Assembly (NCBI GenBank): GCA_951813085.1
Contig: OX638348.1
Coordinates: 1-64,000 of the forward strand
DNA length: 64,000 nt
Origin: an uncultured Opitutaceae bacterium
Lineage (GTDB): Bacteria > Verrucomicrobiota > Verrucomicrobiia > Opitutales > Opitutaceae
Direction of reading: 5' to 3'
In this document: piece by piece, positions 27,920 to 36,500 of the stretch
Layout of the letters: each line of letters begins with the position of its first letter
Numbering within the stretch: position 1 is the stretch's first letter
Program-made: the position numbers and the translations under genes
Notes under the pieces: model-generated
Database searches by the model: none
Seen by the model: the letters and a program-made list of their open reading frames with translations, nothing else
What the model was told of the DNA's origin: nothing

Positions 27920-29359
27920 TCAGTCGCCATTCCGGCATTGCGCTGCCTTCCATTCGGCCATGGCGCGCCCGCCCTTGCTTCGGTTGCAGCCGGAGCAGAG
28001 CAGTTGCAGGTTATCGGGATGGTCCGTGCCGCCTTTTACACGCGGAAGAATGTGGTCAACTTCCATGACGCGAAACGGGAAGTGCGTTTCGCATCCGACG
28101 CATACGCCTTCCTGTTCCCCGTAGAGCCTATGCCGGTGCGTGCGGTAGTTGGGGAGCTCGCCGAGATCGGTACGCGCGGGCGGGGCGTCCAGCGCATTCG
28201 CCCCACCCCACAGGCCACGTTCCTCGGCAATGCGCTCATCCACCAGCTTGATGGCAAGCGGGGAGAGGTCAATCCCGGCCCACTTGCGTTCCAGCCGATC
28301 AGCGGCGACCAACGTTGTCGCGCAACCGCAAAACGGATCAAGAACCAGATCACCGCGCTTGGAACTGGCCTTGATGATGCGTTCAAGCAGCGCGAGTGGT
28401 TTTTGCGTGGGATAGCCGGTGCGCTCCTTGCCGTAGGCGCCCGGAATATCGGCCCACACATCGGATGGAATCTGGCCTTTGCTCGAAGCCAGATAGCGCT
28501 TGAGGCTCGGATAGCCGTTGCGGGACCACATGACAAGGCCATGAGCGTCGAGCGCGTCAAGGCGGCCATGGACGCCTGAAATCGACCGATAGCCGGGAAT
28601 GACGTTCTCCTCGATCCATTCTGCATAGTCCCCGGTGCGAGGCACAGACCAGCAACGCCCGGATTTTCCCGGATCGAAGTTTCGCCACGGCTTTCCGGAT
28701 TCCCCGTCACTTGTTCCGGGCCCGGTGAGATCGGACGACCTCACCGGGCCGAAAACGCCAGCGCGGGCATCGGAATGCCGATAATGCTTCTCGACATAAG
28801 CCGGATCAAGGCTGACCCGGACGGCATCCCTGTTGATAGGAGCGCCATAGAACAGGATGCGATCGGACACCCGACCGAAAGAAGTGGCGTCGTTATGCGC
28901 GCTCGTGCGCTTCCATGTGATTTCGTTGCGATAGCTCGACGTCCCGAAAACGGCATTCATGATCGCGCGCAGCCAATGCGAAGCGGCATCGTCGCAATGC
29001 AGGTAGATGGAGCCTGCCGGCTTCAATACCCGCCGCATTTCCAGAAGCCTCACGGCCATGAAGACCAGGTATGATTGCATCGATTTGCCATGCGCCTGGC
29101 GCGCCGCCTCAATGACGGCGTAGGCTGCCGGGTTGCGTTCAGCCATTTCGCCGTGCTCGTATACATCGACGTCATCCAGCGCCCAGGTATCCTTGAACGC
29201 GGCGCCCGCCGCTTTTGAGCCTATCGGGGCCTCGTAGGTACGGTTGGAGTTGAACGGCGGATCGAGGTAGATCAGGTCCACGCAGGCATCGTTCATGCCG
29301 CGCAGGACGGCCAGATTGTCGCCGGTCCAGATTGAGCCGCTGGCGAAGTTCGCGGTCAT
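27920..29359 (-). CDS. DNA methyltransferase fused to an HNH endonuclease domain
   Basis: 479-aa fusion. The N-terminal and middle part is an amino (N4-cytosine or N6-adenine) DNA methyltransferase with motif IV DPPFNSN (residues 33-39) before motif I DPFCGCATT (near 341), the beta-class order. The last 75 residues form an HNH nuclease: CVGC, the catalytic VDHILPRVKGGTDHPDN and CSGC with conserved zinc-binding cysteines. One chain could therefore both methylate and cut, or the nuclease may act only on unmethylated target DNA. ATG at 29359 overlaps the preceding small gene by 4 bp. GC content is visibly higher than in the flanking genes, a sign of transfer, probably from a proteobacterium. The target site is unknown. 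Confidence 0.85.
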   Translation of the reverse strand: MTANFASGSIWTGDNLAVLRGMNDACVDLIYLDPPFNSNRTYEAPIGSKAAGAAFKDTWALDDVDVYEHGEMAERNPAAYAVIEAARQAHGKSMQSYLVFMAVRLLEMRRVLKPAGSIYLHCDDAASHWLRAIMNAVFGTSSYRNEITWKRTSAHNDATSFGRVSDRILFYGAPINRDAVRVSLDPAYVEKHYRHSDARAGVFGPVRSSDLTGPGTSDGESGKPWRNFDPGKSGRCWSVPRTGDYAEWIEENVIPGYRSISGVHGRLDALDAHGLVMWSRNGYPSLKRYLASSKGQIPSDVWADIPGAYGKERTGYPTQKPLALLERIIKASSKRGDLVLDPFCGCATTLVAADRLERKWAGIDLSPLAIKLVDERIAEERGLWGGANALDAPPARTDLGELPNYRTHRHRLYGEQEGVCVGCETHFPFRVMEVDHILPRVKGGTDHPDNLQLLCSGCNRSKGGRAMAEWKAAQCRNGD

Positions 29360-29571
29360 GTCGCTGGCTTCGCGCCGCTGGCTAATCCTGCCTGCGCAAT
29401 CAAGCCGCCATACCGAAGACGCTTGATTAGCTGATAGGTCGCGCGCTGGAAAGCCTGCGGCCCTATGCCTGACGCTCGGTAGAGGTTGAAGGCGCCCTCG
29501 TCTATGAAGCAGGCGGAGATGAAGGCGCGCTCGATCAGCTCTTGAGCTTCCTCGACTTGATTTCCTTCCAT
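29356..29571 (-). CDS. Small protein coupled to the methyltransferase-HNH gene
   Basis: 71 aa from the ATG at 29571 (MEGNQVEEAQELIERAFISA); the frame is open further up but without a better start. Its stop overlaps the methyltransferase start (ATGA), so the two are translated together. Acidic helical N-terminus, basic middle (FQRATYQLIKRLRYGG). No helix-turn-helix typical of restriction controller proteins is evident. Role unknown; a partner or regulator of the fusion enzyme is inference from coupling. Confidence 0.6.
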   Translation of the reverse strand: MEGNQVEEAQELIERAFISACFIDEGAFNLYRASGIGPQAFQRATYQLIKRLRYGGLIAQAGLASGAKPAT

Positions 29572-29611
29572 ATTTGCAGCATCTTGCGATCGTATGCGCG
29601 TCTGCAAGCCC

Positions 29612-29748
29612 TAATCGGATCAAAGGCAAATCTTAGCCAATTCTAATCGGATTAAAAGCAAATTTTGTATGGTCTAAGAGCCTATCCACCCAGAAAAAAG
29701 AAAGCGTATCCGATTAAAAACAAATTTTATATGATTAAAAGCAGACTC
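29612..29748. repeat. Four iteron-like direct repeats
   Basis: Copies of a 20-23-bp motif: TAATCGGATCAAAGGCAAAT (29612), TAATCGGATTAAAAGCAAAT (29644), CCGATTAAAAACAAATTTTA (29710) and TGATTAAAAGCAGACTC (29732). A fifth weaker copy, CTGATTAAAGCAGAAT, lies at 30738 beside the small ORF at 30777. They sit upstream of the methyltransferase operon. They could be operators for an unknown repressor or iterons of a plasmid-type replication origin. Confidence 0.6.
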
Positions 29749-29770
29749 GACCACAACCCTGCAAGAAGCA

Positions 29771-29840
29771 AGAGGGGGGGCACTCCCCCATATATAAGGG
29801 AGTCCAAGCTCGTTACATGGGGGAGCGCCCCCTCTTTTTG
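29771..29840 (+). terminator. Long hairpin with alternative pairing, terminator- or attenuator-like
   Basis: AGAGGGGGGGCACTCCCCCA (29771-29790) pairs with TGGGGGAGCGCCCCCTCT (29818-29835), followed by TTTTT on the plus strand. The intervening part can instead form ACTCCC (29782) with GGGAGT (29798), which is exclusive with the long stem. This switchable layout resembles an attenuator, but no plus-strand gene follows closely. A second AT-rich hairpin, TTTTTGTC (29871) with GACAAAAA (29884), lies just beyond. Confidence 0.5.
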
Positions 29841-30094
29841 CATGTCTTGACTCTTGATCATATGCGCTTTTTTTTGTCTGGAGGACAAAAACGCTATGGG
29901 TGGGTCGGCTCTAGATTGTCTGCCCAAAGCTCGTCTCGCCTTCGCTTTCGGTTATGGCAATGTCTCCGCGCGGTTGTCAAGCAGAAAATGAAAATTAGGG
30001 CTATTTTTTATTTCCGTGCCCTGCAGCGTCTTTTTTTTATGTAAAAAGCCAGGTTCGGGCTTGATGTCGAGATAAGACATATGCGGCAGCGCCC
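29841..30094. other. AT-rich non-coding stretch of the cassette
   Basis: 254 bp, T-rich, with the hairpin at 29871-29891 and, at the right end, GAGATAAG (30069-30076) inverted against CTTATCTC (30094-30101) where the transposase gene is cut. The inverted repeat may be the end of another inserted element. No gene. Confidence 0.4.
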
Positions 30095-30682
30095 TTATCT
30101 CAACGATAGCCATTTAGCCACAACCCGGCCCGTAGCCCGATCCTGGATTCCAGCAACGGCGGCTTTACCTGCCGCGCCGCGTCCGGCTTTCAGCTTCTTG
30201 CGAGAGCGCTTGCTTGCCTCCTTGCCGCCAACGTAGGTTTCATCGGCCTCGACAGGGCCGTTGAGCAAAGGTTTTCCGGCCTTGCGCGCTTCTCCAAGAC
30301 GATGGGCTAAGCGCCAAGCGCTTTTCTGGGTGATCTCAAGGTCGCGATGCAGCTTCGCGCTGGACACTCCTTTGAGATTGGCTGCCACAAGGCAGATGGC
30401 GATTGCCCACGCCTGATAGCCAAGTTTCGTCCCTTGCATTGCATTGCCCGTCTCCAGGCTGAACATCGGGCGGTCAGGGCAATCCCGGCAACGGTGGGCC
30501 ATCGTCTTGCGCGCGATGTTTGATTGCGCTTCAAAAGACCCGCAATGGGGGCAATAGGGGCCGTCCGGCCATACTTTGCCTGCAGACCACTTTTCGGCAG
30601 CTGCGTCATCTGGGAACATGCGAAGAAGCTGGATCAGGCTTATGCCTTCACGATCTGACTTGCCTGGTGCGTTGCGCGCCAT
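30095..30682 (-). pseudogene. IS1595/ISXO2-type transposase, 3'-truncated
   Basis: 195 aa of an IS1595-family transposase. The N-terminal zinc ribbon is intact (CPHCG ... CRDCPDRPMFSL), followed by TKLGYQAWAIAICLVA and the first catalytic Asp region VEADETYVGGKEASK. The protein normally runs to about 300 aa; here it stops at GRVVAKWLSLR, so two DDE catalytic residues are missing. The cut falls at the inverted repeat at 30094-30101. Start ATG at 30682, no intact terminal inverted repeats of the IS found. High GC like the methyltransferase gene; part of the foreign cassette. Confidence 0.85.
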
Positions 30683-30776
30683 TTCTCACCCCCTGTTGTG
30701 ACTTTCGTATATAATTCCCTTTTAATTGGCTAGCATACTGATTAAAGCAGAATATCAATCAAGTTGGGAAAACGAC

Positions 30777-30860
30777 ATGGCAAACAATCGAAAGGAAAAA
30801 GTCAGTTGCTCTATCCTGAAGGTAGGACTGGGCCAGCGATTTAGACCTGAGGTGGCTTGA
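30777..30860 (+). CDS. 27-aa ORF, probable gene remnant
   Basis: ATG at 30777 gives MANNRKEKVSCSILKVGLGQ and ends in TGA at 30860. The basic start looks like the beginning of a ribbon-helix-helix or similar small DNA-binding protein cut short by a junction near 30840, but this is inference from 10 residues. A repeat motif (GATTAAAGCAGAAT) related to those at 29612-29748 lies 35 bp upstream, and a promoter-like TATAAT is at 30710. Confidence 0.3.
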   Translation: MANNRKEKVSCSILKVGLGQRFRPEVA

Positions 30861-31022
30861 GAGTGTCTAGTCGGATTGAGTGGCTAGCTGCTGCCTCGAA
30901 AGTGACGCCTCGTTTGCATGCTACTTGAATGCTTGCCTGAGGCGCATAGTTACGGGCTTTGGGTGGCTTGGAAATCCTGGAATCTGCTGTTTGAGGTTGT
31001 TTGCAAGCCTGCGGGTAGGAAG

Positions 31023-31090
31023 TGAATGCTCCCTTGCTCTTTTTCTCTCTTGAGTTTTGAGGAGCTGCCTTATTTGCTGCCGTCTCATTC
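31023..31090 (-). pseudogene. Integrase N-terminal fragment outside the left island end
   Basis: The minus strand reads MRRQQIRQLLKTQERKRARE, clearly related to RSGKQIRRSLKTQDRKLAER of the integrase-like protein at 38979-39632; the DNA is about 75% identical over 52 bp. Both lie immediately beside a tRNA-Leu 5' half. It is a scrap of a second, related integrase, evidence that an earlier element used the same attachment site. Confidence 0.6.
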
Positions 31091-31091
31091 C

Positions 31092-31138
31092 AGCAGCCTG
31101 CCCAGGTGGCGGAATCGGTAGACGCAGCGGACTTAAAA
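31092..31138 (+). repeat. attL: duplicated 5' half of tRNA-Leu(UAA)
   Basis: 47 bp identical to 39739-39785. The copy covers 8 bp of leader and the tRNA from position 1 through the anticodon loop (…GCGGACTTAAAA), then diverges. The intact tRNA is at the other end, so integration took place in the anticodon-loop region and the copy here is the displaced chromosomal 5' half. Confidence 0.85.
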
Positions 31139-31266
31139 GGGCTAGAGGACGTTTTTAGCTTAGGCTAACTTGAGCTATCACGAGGCCTCTACAGAGGGGA
31201 ATTAGAATTTTGCAGAGTCTGGAGAATTCTCCTGAATTGTCTCAGAATATCCCAAATATTGGGATT

Positions 31267-31289
31267 GGGTTACAAACGAGGGTTACAAA
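31267..31289. repeat. Left arm-type repeats of the island
   Basis: GGGTTACAAA at 31267 and 31280, 13 bp apart, same orientation. The right end of the island has AGGTGACAAA and AGGTTACAAA at 39670 and 39683, again 13 bp apart. Such paired repeats just inside att cores are typical arm-type binding sites for tyrosine recombinases. Confidence 0.6.
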
Positions 31290-31369
31290 ATCTAAACTAA
31301 GTTTGGAGCGAGCGCAGTAGATTAACTGAAGTGACTAAGTTGAGCAAATGGGTTGGGTTGGTATCTGTC

Positions 31370-32323
31370 CTATTTTTCTAAAATCCGACTACCTTCTTCA
31401 TTGGTATAAATTTTAATGTAAATGCTCTCTACTGAATCTCTTCTTCTGTTTGGATATACCGTAAACTGAGCTTTTGCGTACTTATCATCACCAGTTTGAA
31501 TAAAAGCCATGCATCGTCTCACCTGATAAAAAAGAGTCCTCATCATGTTTGTAGCCAATGTTAGCGGTGCTGGAGTAACCTGAATCTGGAGCTATCGTTC
31601 CGCTGTCTTCAGTAGTTCTGATGATTCCGCCTTCTAGCATCTGTATCTTGAATTCCCAATCGTAGTTGTCCTGATCTATTTGTGTTTTAAGCGGAACCAT
31701 TCGAATTGCGCCGTCGCCTGAAGCAGAATCCTTGCCTAGGTCAATATATATTGGTGCGCCATCCCATTTGGATTTGAATTTATAGTCCTTTTTTCCAGAT
31801 CTGTAATTGAATCCACACTAATCATTAAAAAGACCTTGGGGTTGTTGGAGTTAATTGAGCTATGAAATTCACTTCTTGAGAAGTCGAAATTCCTTTTTTG
31901 CATAGAAGCAAATTTGTATCCGTCCTTTTCGGTTTTATTCAAATAAAGTAACTTGCCCGATTTATTAGAAATCAAAAAGCGACCATCGTCTTGCGAGTAT
32001 GCAATGACAGTCTCATCGGAATTTACTTCTATTGGATTTGAGTATTTTCGAATCAAAAATTCTAATTTTCCACCCGGTATTCCATCTCCGTTCTGGTCTA
32101 TAAGCCTTCCCCAAAAGTTGATTGGGACGTTTCCAGTTGAAATTAGATTCTCTAGTTTAGGCGTCCTTGAATCGACTGTCTCACTTTCGAGAAGGAAAAG
32201 TTGGTTGTTGTCTGCTTCTCGTCGATTGCTTGTTGCTGAATCATCTCCTGTACGCAGTACAAGTATCAAGGCAAAAAGAGCTGGTACCGTAGCTGTGGAA
32301 ATTGGGAGGAAGTGTTTCTTCAA
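31370..32323 (-). pseudogene. Exported carboxypeptidase-regulatory-like protein, paralogue of the next gene, frameshifted
   Basis: Paralogue of the protein at 32535-33518. Start MKKHFLPISTATVPALFALI gives a signal peptide; PINFWGRLIDQNGDGIPGG matches VNFWGEVFNQYEEPVEGA of the neighbour, a carboxypeptidase-regulatory-like beta domain, and NFDFSRSEFHSSINSNNP matches NFDYFRSSNSIPTSSNP. The frame is lost twice, both at runs of six: an A-run near 31793 (7 needed) and a T-run near 31530 (5 needed); after each the paralogous sequence resumes, ending EEGSRILEK then TAG. Sequence error at homopolymers or slippage-type phase variation would both restore it. Function unknown. Confidence 0.7.
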
Positions 32324-32534
32324 ATTCTAATTATTTTAAATCGGGCAATGATAGGGCGAGGCGACGAGCATGTTTGTGTTTTTAGCTTCAACTTCTTTTC
32401 CCAATTGGGGGATGAGAGCAATTTTTTATTAGTCTTATAGCTCGTATTAGTATACTGGCGATTACTTTATATGTTAAATTGACATCATAAGTAATTTATT
32501 ATCGAGTTTTGAAATATTTTCCAAATATACTAAT

Positions 32535-33518
32535 TCAATATTTGCTATTTGTGGTTTTGTCTTCAAGCACTCGATCACCAGATTCATTGATAAATACCCT
32601 CATGATGATGTTACTAGTATTGTCTTCAACAATATCGGGTGCGACTATCATTTTAATTCTTGAGTATATTCCGTCGTTTTGCCTGATAAAGAAATCTTTA
32701 TTTAACCCACCTTTGTATTCAGGATCTTCTTTGTCGAAAGCGATAGACCATTGTCTCACATAAACGTCTCCACTTGGTGCTATGGTAACCGAATTAGAGT
32801 CAGAAGCGGGGTAAATTCCCCCATTGGGTACATTGATTGTTAAAGTCCAATCGTATTTTCTACCCTGAATTTCTCCTTTGTTTGCTATAATCACTATATC
32901 TGCGGAATCCGATGAGTCACCATTGCGTAAATCGACCTGAACGGGGGTCCCGTCCCAAGGATGAGGTATTTTGATATTTGTGAAAGACAAGTGAACACTG
33001 TCGACATCTTGAATCAATGTAAAACGTTGTGGGTTGGATGAAGTGGGAATGCTATTGCTAGATCGGAAATAGTCAAAATTTGTATTCTGTCTTGAGGCCA
33101 TTTCGTGTCCTTGTTTTTCAATTGAAATAATAGAAAGCATTGAGCCTTTGTTATTCAAAATAGAGAAACGACCATTGTGGTTTGTGCTGATATCAATTTT
33201 CGCAATCTGCTCGATTGGATTTCCGCTTAGGTTGATATTTCCCCTTCGAATGTTCACCCGAACCAGTGCTCCTTCGACAGGCTCCTCGTACTGATTGAAT
33301 ACTTCTCCCCAGAAATTTACTTGAACATTAGATTGTTCAACGATATCTTTGAGCCGTTGAGCCCTCGGTTTTTGCTGTTCAGTCGATGGAGCAATATTTC
33401 TATTATTCTCCTCTTTTTGCTCGTTCTCCGTCAATTTTGACTTTTCGTCAAAATACAAAATATAGAAAGCGATAATTCCAAGTATTAGAAGAATGGAAAC
33501 TTTAATTCGGGTTTTCAT
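32535..33518 (-). CDS. Membrane-anchored or exported carboxypeptidase-regulatory-like protein
   Basis: 327 aa. Residues 5-24 form a hydrophobic N-terminal segment (KVSILLILGIIAFYILYF), a signal peptide or anchor, followed by a Gln/Glu/Asn-rich linker and a carboxypeptidase-regulatory-like beta-sandwich (VNFWGEVFNQYEEPVEGALV). The C-terminal half is beta-rich (WDGTPVQVDLRNGDSSDSAD). Start overlaps the end of the 1022-aa hydrolase gene by 4 bp, so it is translated with it. A damaged paralogue follows downstream. Visibly AT-rich. A partner or protective role for the hydrolase is an inference from coupling and duplication only. Confidence 0.7.
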   Translation of the reverse strand: MKTRIKVSILLILGIIAFYILYFDEKSKLTENEQKEENNRNIAPSTEQQKPRAQRLKDIVEQSNVQVNFWGEVFNQYEEPVEGALVRVNIRRGNINLSGNPIEQIAKIDISTNHNGRFSILNNKGSMLSIISIEKQGHEMASRQNTNFDYFRSSNSIPTSSNPQRFTLIQDVDSVHLSFTNIKIPHPWDGTPVQVDLRNGDSSDSADIVIIANKGEIQGRKYDWTLTINVPNGGIYPASDSNSVTIAPSGDVYVRQWSIAFDKEDPEYKGGLNKDFFIRQNDGIYSRIKMIVAPDIVEDNTSNIIMRVFINESGDRVLEDKTTNSKY

Positions 33519-36500
33519 GGGAATGTGACAGCCATATCGTTTAATAATCGTTCCCAGTACGTCGATCTCTTTTGGATTGTTGATCGAAACTGGCCGCTAT
33601 GTCCTTTGTGTGGGCTTCCGAAGCCAAATTCTAAGTCTAGATCAGCACCGGGATGGATTGAGAAGAGACCTCCAACGTTGCTCTCCGATCCAGTAGCTTT
33701 TGAGATTGAATCAGCAGCGTATGAGAATACTTCAAATCTATCGTTAGGAAAGTTCAAATCAACCCACTGTAGGCCTAGATCCAATTTCTGAAATGAGGGT
33801 GAAAAATACCCATACCCACCGTCTGGTTTTAACCATTGATTTGTTTCCCATCCAAGTACATTTGTTAGGGCCCAATCATTTTCATTGTAGTGATTTACAT
33901 ACCTCGTGTCTGAAGGCATGTGAGTCACATCCATGTATTCCTTGTTCCCGTTGGAGCTATTCCATTGATGAGGCGCCAGAGTCTCGCCTGTCTTCCAATA
34001 GTATCCATACACATTGGGTGTATTGGAAACTTGTGACTTTGGGGGCCTTGAGTTGTCCCATACGTGTGCTGATAAAGCTGCTTGGGCCGAAACGTATGTG
34101 TGAACTTCATTTCCACCGTTAAGTTCTCTTAGGGCCTCGCTTGCGACGATATTGCCCATGCTATGAGCGTAGATACGAACTTCACTATTTCCTGTAACAT
34201 TGTACTGGAGACTCAAAAATTTGATCAGATTAGATAGTGGCAATCCTGATCGCCAAGCTCTTTCTTCTGAGAGATTGAAGTGATCGAGGTTTGTTAAAGG
34301 AAAGCCATAAAACGTCGGCCATCTAAATGATCCAAACTGTCCCTTGTAGCCTTGGTGCCAGAGCCTCTTAAAGGCTGTGTTTGAAAACCAGTCTTTGTCA
34401 AATGGAGACATATTCCAACCGTGAACGAATAAAACATAATCCTTGCTCTGATTGCTAGTTGGATGTTGTTGTGGCAAAGCATGTCCGCCAACTTTAGCTG
34501 CTGCGGAAAGGGGCCAAAGAGAATGGTCAACCCCTCCTTGCTGAGCTTCGCCTACAGTCCAAGTTTCGTACATTTCTGTGACATCAACCAATTTTAAGTA
34601 AATTGGATCAAATGAATATATCGTTTGGCCGTTTTTCTCGAAATAGAATAAAAGTTCACCTTCTCCTTCAACTTGGCCTTCAAACAGAAGGTGGACAAGT
34701 TTGCTACTCGGCAAGTTTTCCCAGGCTCTTCGAGGCAGTGTCTGAACAAAATTGCCGTAGCTTGCGGAACATAGCTCTTGGCCAAAAACTCCTTGTAATT
34801 GACTATCAGCGATTGCTTCGTCTGTAAGGTATTTTCTAAGCCCTCCTGATTCTACTGAATGAAATAAGTTTAGGGAAGGGAATCCGTCAGATTCTTTTAT
34901 TCGTACTCGAAGTGAGATCGACTGATCCGAGACGCTGTAGGTTGATGTAAATTCGTTGAGATCTAGCCATATTCTCGTCAGGTCTTCTAGGTCACGCTTA
35001 TACTGAAGATCTGGAAGTATAGCATCGCCTCCAGATAAATGAATAGGGACTTCAAGATCATCTTCTTCACTATCAGTTATATCAACTGTATGTAGTCTGT
35101 CGTAGTCGTTGTTTACCCAGAATACATATGGATCATTTACGGCGGTTGCGTCGTATCTGTTGAAATCAATAGTCCCATTGCGGTTTAGATCTACAGCTGC
35201 ATTTGGTTTTGGGATTTTGTAGCTAAGTCTTAATGTTCCGTCACTACCAGTGATCGTATCGGGCAGCTCGACCAACAAAGTGCCGTCCGGGGATTGACCG
35301 ACTTTGTATCTGCCGATGCTAACGAACACGCCTTGACCATTTTTGACTTCGATCTCCACTGTTTTGCCGAGGATCGGCACGCTGATTTTTCCCGACTCAT
35401 TAATGGGATCGAGGGTAACGTCCGTCGCTCCATCTCCATTCATGTCGATCTCCCAAGGAGTGGTGTTACCAAAGACGCGCTTGTCAATCCAGTCTATATT
35501 GGTGGAACTGGGTAGCGACGTCACGTCAGGGATGTTCACAGTAAGGATGTCGCCCACAATTGAGCCTACCGCATCCATCTCGATCTCGTCGGAATCGACT
35601 GACCCGCCTCCATCGTTGATAGTCGCCTTTCCTAGCTGAACAATCGCGATGAAAATGGGAAGATCCGCGTAAAGATCCGCGTAAATGTCATTGGCGTTTG
35701 GGCCTCCGAGAATGACGCTCTCAAAACCGCCCGTCCCTAGGATCGTATCGATATCGAACCAACCGGACCCGTTGTGGTAGCCTTGGACAACATACTCGAC
35801 TCCATTCGCTGCTTGAAATTCAACATGCTGCGTCCAGGTTTCGAATACGAAATAGGTATAGGTGACTGAGAAATACAGATTGAGCCATTCGCTCAGCGAC
35901 CCGAAATAGAGGCCTACGGAACTTGGATTGAAGTACCCGACTGTTTGACTATAGTAGGTACCATGGGCTTGGTAGAATGTATTGACGCTAACGCTTCCAG
36001 AGACCCCGTTGAGATAACCGGGGAATGCGCCACCAGGCAAGAATTGGGACGTGGTGCCGCCGGGCACGACGTTCACGACTTTGTCCAGTATCCCGTCCCC
36101 ATTCATGTCCGCTTCGAATCCGGGCGTCCCCTGGGAGTTGGAGGTGCCGAGAACATCCTCCAGGTCATCGAATAGCCCGTCTCCATCTGCGTCGAGTCCT
36201 TCGATGTAGTCGGAAATGCCGTTGAAGTTGGAGTCTATGAACCCGTGCACCGTGGAGCCTGAGTGCGCCATGAAGCCCATTTTGCGTCCGTAAAACGAAG
36301 AATTAGTTCCACTGTAGTTCGAGGTGGATGGGTAAAGCGAGATTTTGGATCCCGCAGCGATCGTACCAGTCGAGCCTGACTTGAATTCGATCCTACCATT
36401 GTTCTGTACCGTGTTAAGCCCTTCGTACGTGTAGGAGTCGCCTGAATACGCTATCACATTTGAGGGAATGTTGTAGTTATTGCCCGTGTACTTGTAGGTA

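Larger units (their letters stand above)
30861..31369. other. Junction region without an intact gene
   Basis: Holds, from left: about 160 bp with nothing recognised, an integrase remnant (31023-31090), the duplicated tRNA-Leu 5' half (31092-31138), and the paired arm-type repeats (31267-31289), each listed separately. It is the border between the GC-rich cassette and the AT-rich island. Confidence 0.5.

Noticed and set aside
28149..28415. Small plus-strand ORF inside the cassette
   Set aside because: Antisense shadow of the methyltransferase gene with no ribosome-binding site.
27743..28579. 278-codon plus-strand frame
   Set aside because: It lies wholly antisense to the methyltransferase-HNH gene, whose motifs are clear; the frame is a by-product of high GC.
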